DNA of 8,535 bases from JBEKZQ01 sp049509675 (GTDB taxonomy: Bacteria > Planctomycetota > Planctomycetia > Pirellulales > Thermoguttaceae): positions 1-8,535 of the forward strand of contig JBEKZQ010000280.1 in the NCBI GenBank assembly GCA_049509675.1. Direction: 5' to 3'. Position numbers and translations under genes: made by a program. The notes below the pieces were generated by a model. That model had not been told where the DNA came from. It did not search any database and was given only the letters and a program-made list of their open reading frames with translations. Shown piece after piece: positions 1 to 4,990 of this stretch (position 1 is the stretch's first letter; each line of letters opens with the position of its first letter).

Positions 1-1
1 G

Positions 2-85
2 CTGGCAAGCCTCGCGGATCGGTTGCGTTACCACGCGATGGGATACGAGGCCCGCGGCCGGGCAAGAATCTCCGTTAAGGGTTGA
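2..85 (+). CDS. C-terminal tail of a possible upstream gene (partial)
   Basis: Reading from base 2 there is an open frame of 27 codons that runs in from the left edge and stops at TGA 83-85. The third codon positions are mostly G or C, as in the other genes here, and the peptide is basic, ending in RARISVKG. The other two forward frames are also open near the edge, but one stops at 78 and the other has a less gene-like base pattern. The family cannot be recognised from so short a piece. A stem (CTCCGT 70-75 with ACGGAG 99-104, extended by AAG/CTT) overlaps the stop. It has no T-run, so it is not called a terminator. The gene call itself is uncertain. Confidence 0.35.
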   Translation: MASLADRLRYHAMGYEARGRARISVKG

Positions 86-147
86 AAATCAAGCACTTAC
101 GGAGACGCGGCCCTGTGAGGGGGCCACGATGAGGCCAACTAAGCTCT

Positions 148-175
148 TTGACAATAATAACTTACGATCGATTAT
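148..175 (+). promoter_or_regulatory. Upstream sigma70-like promoter P1 of the HU gene
   Basis: A perfect -35 TTGACA (148-153) is followed after 16 bases by GATTAT (170-175), which matches four of six -10 positions. The spacer is AT-rich, unlike the surrounding GC-rich DNA. It points toward the HU gene about 200 bases downstream, with no convincing gene between. If active, it would give a long leader of about 195 bases. Confidence 0.45.
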
Positions 176-259
176 CAACCACTGGGGGGTGCGTTGAGAG
201 CAGTGCGGTCGATGGCAGAATCGTGTTGCTGCGGGGGGAGCGCGAATGCCCAATTGCTC

Positions 260-288
260 TTGACACTAATCTTTACAGGGCCTACACT
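260..288 (+). promoter_or_regulatory. Main sigma70-like promoter P2 of the HU gene
   Basis: A perfect -35 TTGACA (260-265), an optimal 17-base spacer and a -10 TACACT (283-288) lie 88 bases upstream of the HU start codon. The expected transcription start is near 295, giving a leader of about 80 bases. The leader contains a small hairpin (CGGGC 326-330 with GCCCG 334-338). The same -10 hexamer and spacing occur in front of the restriction-modification gene at the other end of the window. Confidence 0.72.
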
Positions 289-376
289 TGGAGCATGTGT
301 GGCTGTTCCCCGCTGACTCACCCGACGGGCTGAGCCCGGGCGCTTGACGACCTCTTCTCGATAGGAGAACGGTGCC

Positions 377-802
377 GTGACTAAGAAGGAGATCGTTCGG
401 ACCATTTCTGAGGAAATTGGGTTGACCCAATTGCAGACCAAGGAGATCGTGCAGAAAACCTTCAATGCGATTGTGGAGGCCCTTGTGGAGGAAGGCCGGA
501 TCGAGCTTCGCAATTTCGGCGTCTTCGAGGTTAAGCGTCGCGCCGCCCGCAAGGCACGCAATCCGCGCACCGGCGATAAGGTCTTCGTGCCGGAGAAGTT
601 CGTCGTGACCTTCAAGCCCGGCAAAGAGATGGAAGAACGCGTGCGCGAGTTGGAGCGGCAGGCGGCCACTCGGTCCGCACGCACCAAGACACCATCCGCC
701 AAAACGCCATCCGCCAAGACACCATCCGACGATGGCGACACATTGCGGGGGGAAAAACTCGGCACATCAACGACTTACAGCACCCCGACGGCAGATTCCT
801 GA
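377..802 (+). CDS. HU/IHF-family DNA-binding protein with a KTPSA-repeat tail
   Basis: This 141-residue protein has a complete HU/IHF domain over about residues 1-93. The family forms dimers that bend and compact DNA in the nucleoid. Visible landmarks are the N-terminal helices (TKKEIVRTISEEIGLTQ), the LRNFGVFEVKRR turn and strand, and the DNA-binding arm with ARNPRTG near residue 60; the arm proline inserts into DNA in this family. Typical HU is about 90 residues. The extra 48 form a hydrophilic, low-complexity tail with three KTPSA/KTPSD units (residues 104-118), reminiscent of basic histone-H1-like tails, but it ends acidic and Ser/Thr-rich. The start is GTG at 377, with AGGAG (363-367) nine bases upstream. 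HU and IHF subunits cannot be told apart here, so no symbol is given. It appears monocistronic. Confidence 0.93.
   Translation: MTKKEIVRTISEEIGLTQLQTKEIVQKTFNAIVEALVEEGRIELRNFGVFEVKRRAARKARNPRTGDKVFVPEKFVVTFKPGKEMEERVRELERQAATRSARTKTPSAKTPSAKTPSDDGDTLRGEKLGTSTTYSTPTADS
686..730 (+). repeat. Three in-frame 15-base repeats encoding KTPSA units
   Basis: Three tandem 15-base units (686-700, 701-715, 716-730) differ at only a few positions and each encodes KTPSA or KTPSD. The third ends in D because of one base change. The unit length is a multiple of three, so gain or loss of units would lengthen or shorten the HU tail without a frameshift. Confidence 0.9.
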
Positions 803-817
803 GCTGCCCAACGAAGC

Positions 818-863
818 GGGAAAAGGGCACCGTTCCGGCAAAAGGCGCCTGTCTCCTTTTCCC
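818..863 (+). terminator. Possible stem-loop downstream of the HU gene
   Basis: A perfect 9-base inverted repeat, GGGAAAAGG (818-826) with CCTTTTCCC (855-863), begins 15 bases after the HU stop. The loop is 28 bases and no T-run follows, so it is not a canonical intrinsic terminator. The rest of the 803-1080 gap holds a direct repeat GACTCATCC (872-880 and 884-892) and otherwise nothing I can name. I found no convincing promoter there for the next gene. Confidence 0.25.
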
Positions 864-1080
864 TGGCCAACGACTCATCCCAAGACTCATCCTCACGTTC
901 GTAAGTGTCGGAGGCGCTCCCGCGAGCCCCTTCGGCGGATCGTACAAGCTCCAACGAGCCTGTTGCGGTGATTGAAGTGCAAGGCGATAGGCATTTCACG
1001 CGCCGTCCGAGGCGGAGCAGACAATACATGCGCTTTTTTACCGAATCTGGGCAGTTTCCGTTTCACGGAGGAATTGTCGT

Positions 1081-1299
1081 ATGCGCAGGATGCTGTTGAC
1101 AGTGACGTTGGGCCTGCTGCTGGGCACAAGCGTCGGGTGTGTCATTCCAGCCTACTCGGGTGATCCGACGCGGCGTACCCAAGAGTTGATCTACACGTCG
1201 GAGAACTTGCGTCTGATCCAAGACGAATGGGAACGTATGTGGTTCCTGGACCAGCCGGATCACATGACGCCCTATCGCACGCACGGCGGCCTGATCTAG
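1081..1299 (+). CDS. Small predicted lipoprotein of unknown function
   Basis: This 72-residue protein starts with MRRM, followed by a hydrophobic stretch and a lipobox-like SVGC (Cys20). It looks like a signal-peptidase II substrate with a mature chain of about 53 residues anchored in a membrane. Ser at position -3 is not the usual Leu, so a plain signal peptide is possible. The mature part is polar, with SENLRLIQDEWERMWF likely helical, and ends HMTPYRTHGG. A strong ribosome-binding site GGAGG (1067-1071) lies nine bases before the ATG, the best in the window, which supports a real gene despite its size. I do not recognise a characterised family. Its stop codon TAG is part of the CTAG that borders the palindromic element at 1300. 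Confidence 0.8.
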   Translation: MRRMLLTVTLGLLLGTSVGCVIPAYSGDPTRRTQELIYTSENLRLIQDEWERMWFLDQPDHMTPYRTHGGLI

Positions 1300-1432
1300 T
1301 GGTCTGTCCAACTTGAATTTACGGGTGCCACGGTTGGCTTGTCCAACCGTGTTTCCAGCACTGCTGGGCAAGCCGGGCACCGACCGGAGGTTGGTCGTGG
1401 CACCCAACCGGTGATGTCGAAATGGACAGACC
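1300..1432. mobile_element. MITE-like element of nested inverted repeats flanked by CTAG
   Basis: The outer ends are a perfect 10-base inverted repeat: GGTCTGTCCA (1301-1310) and TGGACAGACC (1423-1432). A second nested pair is GGGTGCCACG (1323-1332) with CGTGGCACCC (1396-1405). Inside are two hairpins: CACGGTTGG (1329-1337) with CCAACCGTG (1343-1351) around a 5-base loop, and CCAGCA (1355-1360) with TGCTGG (1362-1367). CTAG occurs on both sides (1296-1299 and 1433-1436). This would fit a 4-base target duplication such as the YTAR site described for IS5-type elements, although one extra T (1300) lies between left CTAG and the repeat. No transposase is encoded, so mobility would need one supplied in trans. 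It could instead be an immobile repetitive extragenic palindrome or a strong two-way terminator. Confidence 0.65.
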
Positions 1433-1537
1433 CTAGCTGTTTGCCGGCGAGTGGCCAAATTGACACATCGCCGATCCGACGGCTAGACTGGGTGTTTTCG
1501 CGTGAACGGCTTGCAATGGTGCGATCCGTTCCCAATT

Positions 1538-1565
1538 GCCACGGTTGGGACCATTTCAAACCGTG
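1538..1565. repeat. Possible fragment related to the 1300-1432 element
   Basis: The 11-mer GCCACGGTTGG at 1538-1548 repeats exactly 1327-1337 of the palindromic element. It is followed by CCATTTC, which also occurs in reverse complement at the element's right end. CACGGTT (1540-1546) can pair with AACCGTG (1559-1565). It may be a decayed second copy just upstream of pyrD. The match is short and chance cannot be excluded. Confidence 0.3.
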
Positions 1566-1602
1566 CAAAGTATTTCCACCTTTGCCGCCACAAGAGCCAA
1601 TC

Positions 1603-2523
1603 GTGCCCCGCGTGCGTCTGGACGTTCAACTAGGCCGGCTTCGCCTAGCCAACCCGATCCTGGTAGCCTCCGGAACCTTCGGCTACGCCCGGGAGATGGA
1701 AGGCATTGTCGACCTGCGCCGGCTGGGCGGCATCCTGCCCAAGACGATCACGCCAAGCGCCCGGGTCGGCAATCCTCCGCCGCGCACCGTGGAAACTGCC
1801 AGCGGCATGCTGAATTCCATCGGCCTGGACAACGACGGCATCGATGCGTTCCTCGATCACCATCTCCCCTACCTTGCCCGGCTTGGTCCGGCGATCATCG
1901 TGAGCATTGCGGGCAAGAGCCGGCAAGAGTTCGTCGATCTGGCGGCCCGGCTGGATGGTCTGCCCGGCGTGGCCGCCCTGGAGTTGAACATCTCCTGCCC
2001 GAACGTCAGTGGCGGAGTCGATTTTGGCACCAATCCGGCCCTGTGCAAGGCGGTGGTGTCGGGTGTCCGCGGCGCCTGCTCTCTGCCGATTATCGCAAAG
2101 CTGACCCCCAACGTGACCGACATCACGGTCATCGCCCAAGCCGCCGTAGAGGGTGGCGCCGATGCCCTTTCGCTGGTGAATACCTGCCTGGGACTGGCCG
2201 TGGATTGGCGACGGCGGCGGCCCCGATTGGGCAACGGTCTGGGCGGATTGAGCGGCCCGGCGATCAAACCGATCGCGTTGCGGGCCGTGTATCAGGTGGC
2301 CCGCACGCAAAAGGTTCCGCTGATCGGCGTGGGCGGAATCGCCACGGTCGGCGACGTGATGGAATTCCTGGTCGCCGGGGCCACGGCCGTGCAGATCGGC
2401 ACCGCCAATTTCTACCGTCCGACCGTCTCGATCGAGATCCTCGATGCTCTGCCTGCCGCGCTGGCCGAGTTCGGCGTCGAGAGTGTAGCCGAGGTGGTTG
2501 GCACGATCGAATCTGAAATCTGA
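1603..2523 (+). CDS. pyrD: Dihydroorotate dehydrogenase, class 1 (1B-like)
   Basis: This enzyme oxidises dihydroorotate to orotate, the fourth step of UMP synthesis, using FMN. From GTG 1603 it is 306 residues, normal for class 1. Visible motifs are NPILVASGTFGY near residue 17, the KTIT lysine (47), NSIGLDN (71-77), NISCPN with the probable catalytic Cys132, GLSGPAIKP (214-223), and the FMN-phosphate loop IGVGGI with IGTANFY near the end. A cysteine rather than serine as the base places it in class 1, and the general pattern suits the NAD-linked 1B type. That type normally works with PyrK, which is not in the window. The frame is open back to 1339. ATG 1516 would add 29 residues that read through repeat-like DNA without homology to the family, so 1603 is preferred although its ribosome site is weak. 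The last residues ESEI and the TGA stop lie in the heptamer array. Confidence 0.93.
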   Translation: MPRVRLDVQLGRLRLANPILVASGTFGYAREMEGIVDLRRLGGILPKTITPSARVGNPPPRTVETASGMLNSIGLDNDGIDAFLDHHLPYLARLGPAIIVSIAGKSRQEFVDLAARLDGLPGVAALELNISCPNVSGGVDFGTNPALCKAVVSGVRGACSLPIIAKLTPNVTDITVIAQAAVEGGADALSLVNTCLGLAVDWRRRRPRLGNGLGGLSGPAIKPIALRAVYQVARTQKVPLIGVGGIATVGDVMEFLVAGATAVQIGTANFYRPTVSIEILDALPAALAEFGVESVAEVVGTIESEI

Positions 2524-2592
2524 AATCTCAAATCTCAAATCTCAAATCTGAAATTCTGAAAACTGAAAACTGAAAACTGAAAACTGAAAACT
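2511..2592. repeat. Heptamer tandem array between pyrD and trpS
   Basis: Two related 7-base families run head to tail. Six units of ATCTGAA/ATCTCAA occupy 2511-2552, and after a short junction four perfect ACTGAAA units occupy 2562-2589, with partial units at each side. The array is strongly A-rich on the + strand and stands out against the roughly 60% GC surroundings. It supplies the end of the pyrD reading frame and the entire spacer up to the trpS ATG. Read on the minus strand it gives a pseudo-peptide of the FSVFSFQFSVF type, a translation artefact. Confidence 0.93.
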
Positions 2593-2593
2593 C

Positions 2594-3562
2594 ATGCGCG
2601 TTCTCTCCGGCATTCAACCCACAGGCCGTTTCCACTGGGGAAACTACTTCGGCGCCATTCGTCAATACATCGCTTTGCAGGGCTCGGCCGACGACGCTTT
2701 CTACTTCATCGCCAATCTGCACGCCTTGACGACCGTGCGCGACCGCGAGCAACTGAAGCAGAACACGCTGGACGCGGCCATCGATCTGCTGGCCCTGGGG
2801 CTCGATCCCCAGCGGGCGACGCTCTTCCTGCAGTCCGACGTCCCCGAGGTCAGCGAACTGTTTTGGCTGCTGATGACCGGGGCCCCGATGGGCTTGCTGG
2901 AACGCTGCGTGGCCTACAAGGACAAGAAGGCCAAGGGCCTGTCGGCCGACGCCGGCCTGTTCGCCTATCCCGTGCTCATGGCAGCCGACATCCTCATCTA
3001 CGATTCCCAGATCGTGCCCGTCGGCGAAGATCAGATCCAGCACATCGAGGTCGCGCGCGATCTGGCGGCCAGCTTCAATCACGAGTTCGGCGAAATCTTC
3101 GTGCTGCCCAAGGGCAAGATCCTGGACAGCTCGGCCAAGGTGCCGGGAGTGGACGGCGAGAAGATGTCCAAAAGCTACGGCAACACGTTGGAGATCTTCG
3201 AGGAACCCAAGGCATTGCGGAAGCAGATCATACGGATCGTGACCGACTCGCGACCCATGGAGCAGCCTAAGGAACCCGAGACGGACCATCTGTTCCAACT
3301 CTACTCGCTGTTTGCCGACGCGGCCGAGCGGGAAGAGATGGCGGCCCTGTACCGGCGGGGCGGCTTTGGCTACGGGCAGGTGAAGAAGGCCCTGGCCGAT
3401 CTGGCCGAGGATTATTTTGCCCCGGCCCGACAGCGACGCTGCCAGTTGGAGGCCCAACCGGAGCAGGTGCGTGCGATCCTGGCCGAGGGCGCGGCCCGGG
3501 CCCGGCGGAAGGCCGCCGAGGTCTTGCTCCGTGTCCAGCGGGCCTGCGGCGTGAAGCCGTGA
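2594..3562 (+). CDS. trpS: Tryptophanyl-tRNA synthetase
   Basis: This cytoplasmic class I synthetase charges tRNA-Trp with tryptophan. The 322-residue length is typical of bacterial TrpRS. The N-terminus MRVLSGIQPTG is canonical and fixes the start. The HIGH-type ATP-binding signature is HWGN at 14-17, and the KMSKS loop is exact at 190-194 (GEKMSKSYGN). Asp132 in MAADILIYDSQ matches the indole-binding aspartate of the family, and VGEDQIQHIE (143-152) is the conserved active-site stretch. The C-terminal helical region (about 200-322) would bind the tRNA anticodon. There is no Shine-Dalgarno sequence in the 20 bases before the ATG, because the heptamer array runs up to it. Translation probably relies on an unstructured A-rich leader or on read-through from pyrD 70 bases upstream. 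Confidence 0.97.
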   Translation: MRVLSGIQPTGRFHWGNYFGAIRQYIALQGSADDAFYFIANLHALTTVRDREQLKQNTLDAAIDLLALGLDPQRATLFLQSDVPEVSELFWLLMTGAPMGLLERCVAYKDKKAKGLSADAGLFAYPVLMAADILIYDSQIVPVGEDQIQHIEVARDLAASFNHEFGEIFVLPKGKILDSSAKVPGVDGEKMSKSYGNTLEIFEEPKALRKQIIRIVTDSRPMEQPKEPETDHLFQLYSLFADAAEREEMAALYRRGGFGYGQVKKALADLAEDYFAPARQRRCQLEAQPEQVRAILAEGAARARRKAAEVLLRVQRACGVKP

Positions 3563-3576
3563 GGAGCGACTACTCT

Positions 3577-3612
3577 CCTCTCCCCTCGCGGGAGAGGGGT
3601 CGGGGGTGAGGG
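3577..3612. repeat. Palindromic CT/GA-rich repeat, copy 1
   Basis: An 8-base stem CCTCTCCC (3577-3584) with GGGAGAGG (3590-3597) is followed by the tail TCGGGGGTGAGGG. It begins 14 bases after the trpS stop and could act as a transcript-end stem, although no T-run follows. It belongs to the same family as copies 2 and 3. Confidence 0.85.
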
Positions 3613-3631
3613 TGCTGCAAACAGGAGTGGT

Positions 3632-3667
3632 CCCCCTCTCCCTCCGGGAGAGGGCCGGGGAGAGGGG
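3632..3667. repeat. Palindromic CT/GA-rich repeat, copy 2
   Basis: This is the best-preserved copy: a perfect 9-base stem CCCTCTCCC (3634-3642) with GGGAGAGGG (3646-3654) around a 3-base TCC loop, followed by the G-rich tail CCGGGGAGAGGGG. It has the same orientation as copy 1, starting 55 bases further on. The single-stranded form would be very stable. Confidence 0.87.
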
Positions 3668-3714
3668 TACTGCGAGATGGCGGGGAATAAAGGAAGCCAC
3701 GTCTTGTCTCAGTT

Positions 3715-3750
3715 CCCCTCACCCTACCCTTCCCCGGAGGGAGAGGGGGA
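3715..3750. repeat. Palindromic CT/GA-rich repeat, copy 3, inverted
   Basis: On the minus strand this reads CCCTCTCCCTCCGGGG followed by AAGGGTAGGGTGAGGGG, so it has the opposite orientation to copies 1 and 2. The stem is imperfect. Its end, GAGAGGGGGA (3741-3750), lies 12 bases before the ATG of the membrane-protein gene and is the only purine-rich tract available as a ribosome-binding site. Confidence 0.82.
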
Positions 3751-3762
3751 CCATGAACCGCC

Positions 3763-4593
3763 ATGACCGACAACAGCCCCATCGAGATCTCGATTCCGCG
3801 CGGACGCTTCTCGTGGCCGCAATTGCTCCTCTGGCTGCCGGCCAGCGCTCTGCTGGGCTGCCTGGCCGCATGGGTGGCGATGGAAGCACAGCGACTGTTC
3901 GCACCGTTGTTGTTGTTCCCGATCCTGGTGGGCGTTGGCCTCGGCGCCCTGTTGGTTGGCCTGATGCGCGTGGCCCAGGTCGGTCATCGTCGGTCGATCC
4001 TTTGCGGAACCGTGTTGGCCGGCGTGACGGCAATTCTCTTGCAGCATTACATCAGCTTTTGCAAAGTCCGATCGGCCCTGCGCGACCGAGTGATGGAAGG
4101 GGCGCGGGCGGCGAACTCGGGACTGCCGCCCTCGACGGAGTTGGCCGACAAGGTCGCCGGCGGTTTCCTCGATTACATGCAAGAGCAGGCCGCGCGCGGA
4201 CGTCCCATCTCGCCCCATTATTCCGCCCGAGGTTGGCTCGCCTGGCTGAGCTGGGGCCTGGACGGGCTGCTGACGCTGGCGGCGGCCATTGCCATGGTGC
4301 TGCCCGCCGCCCGCTTGCCGTACTGCGATCAGTGTCGCACCTGGTATCGCACCATCCGCGGCGGACGTGTCGCCGCCGTTACGGCCCAGCGGTTGCTCGA
4401 CGCAAGCCGTCTTGCCGCTGGCCCGATCAAGTCGGCCCGGTATCGCTTCTCGAATTGTCACGGCGGCTGCGGCCGGACCCGATTTCAGTTATCTTGGGAA
4501 GAAGCGGGCGGCGCGAACCACTCGGCCCTGCTATGGCTCGATACGCAGCAGCGCAATCAACTCATGACGCTCCTCGATAGCGAAGAGGTATGA
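3763..4593 (+). CDS. Predicted four-helix membrane protein with paired cysteine motifs
   Basis: This 276-residue protein has no family I can name. Hydrophobic segments lie at about residues 19-40, 47-68, 78-96 and 159-182, separated by a polar loop of about 60 residues (98-158). After the last helix, a soluble C-terminal domain of about 93 residues contains CDQC (188-191) and CHGGC (232-236), which together could bind one metal ion as a split zinc ribbon. This is inferred from spacing only. The ATG at 3763 gives the long frame; ATG 3753 is in another frame. The last four bases overlap the acpS start (ATGA at 4590), so the two are almost certainly translated from one message. Coupling to acpS does not by itself reveal a role in lipid metabolism. 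Confidence 0.85.
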   Translation: MTDNSPIEISIPRGRFSWPQLLLWLPASALLGCLAAWVAMEAQRLFAPLLLFPILVGVGLGALLVGLMRVAQVGHRRSILCGTVLAGVTAILLQHYISFCKVRSALRDRVMEGARAANSGLPPSTELADKVAGGFLDYMQEQAARGRPISPHYSARGWLAWLSWGLDGLLTLAAAIAMVLPAARLPYCDQCRTWYRTIRGGRVAAVTAQRLLDASRLAAGPIKSARYRFSNCHGGCGRTRFQLSWEEAGGANHSALLWLDTQQRNQLMTLLDSEEV

Positions 4594-4982
4594 CGAACAT
4601 CATAGGAATCGGCACCGACATTACCGAATGTCTGCGGGTGGCGCGGATGATCGAGCGGCATGGCGAGTTGTTCATCAACCGCGTGTATACGCCGGAGGAG
4701 ATCCGCTATTGCCAGCATCGGAGGGCGGCCACCCAGCATTTTGCCGGCCGTTGGGCCGCCAAGGAAGCGATCCTCAAGGCCCTGGGCACCGGTTGGCGGG
4801 GCGGCATCGCCTGGCGCGACATCGAAATCCGCAACGAACCGGGCGGGAAACCGCTGGTTGCCGTGCGCGGCGGCGTCAAGGAGCTAATTGAGGAGTTGGG
4901 CGTCGCCAAGATCCTGGTGAGCATCTCCCACTGCCACACCCACGCCACGGCCTATGCCATCGCCATCGGACGGGAAAAGTAA
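4590..4982 (+). CDS. acpS: Holo-[acyl-carrier-protein] synthase
   Basis: AcpS transfers 4'-phosphopantetheine from coenzyme A to a serine of apo-ACP, activating it for fatty-acid synthesis. The 130-residue length is typical of the family. The Mg-binding signature is GIGTDITE with Asp10, and the second signature is FAGRWAAKEAILKALGTG with Glu59 and Lys63. The C-terminal strand ILVSISHCHTHATAYAIA contains the family's conserved SISH. The ATG overlaps the stop of the upstream membrane-protein gene by four bases and no separate ribosome-binding site is needed. The gene ends only eight bases from the stop of the convergent restriction-modification gene. Confidence 0.96.
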   Translation: MTNIIGIGTDITECLRVARMIERHGELFINRVYTPEEIRYCQHRRAATQHFAGRWAAKEAILKALGTGWRGGIAWRDIEIRNEPGGKPLVAVRGGVKELIEELGVAKILVSISHCHTHATAYAIAIGREK

Positions 4983-4990
4983 GCCGCGAA

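Noticed and set aside
148..333. 61-codon + strand frame in the HU leader
   Set aside because: It starts within the P1 -35 box, has no ribosome-binding site, and overlaps promoter P2; no protein-like features.
343..371. Third HU promoter beginning at TTGACG
   Set aside because: No acceptable -10 hexamer at 15-19 bases, and it would overlap the ribosome-binding site.
1630..1648. Hairpin CTAGGC/GCCTAG early in pyrD
   Set aside because: A six-base stem inside a conserved coding stretch; the codons encode expected family residues, so chance is the simplest explanation.
1645..2538. 297-codon minus-strand frame opposite pyrD
   Set aside because: Shadow of pyrD; its N-terminal residues are simply the translated heptamer array.
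2511..2592. CRISPR or telomere-like array
   Set aside because: The units are only 7 bases with no spacers, and the position between two coding genes does not suit a chromosome end.
2528..3700. 390-codon minus-strand frame opposite trpS
   Set aside because: Shadow of trpS whose two ends are translated repeats (palindrome copies at one end, heptamers at the other).
3577..3750. CRISPR array
   Set aside because: The copies are palindromic, unevenly spaced, and one is inverted; there are no equal-length spacers and no cas genes.
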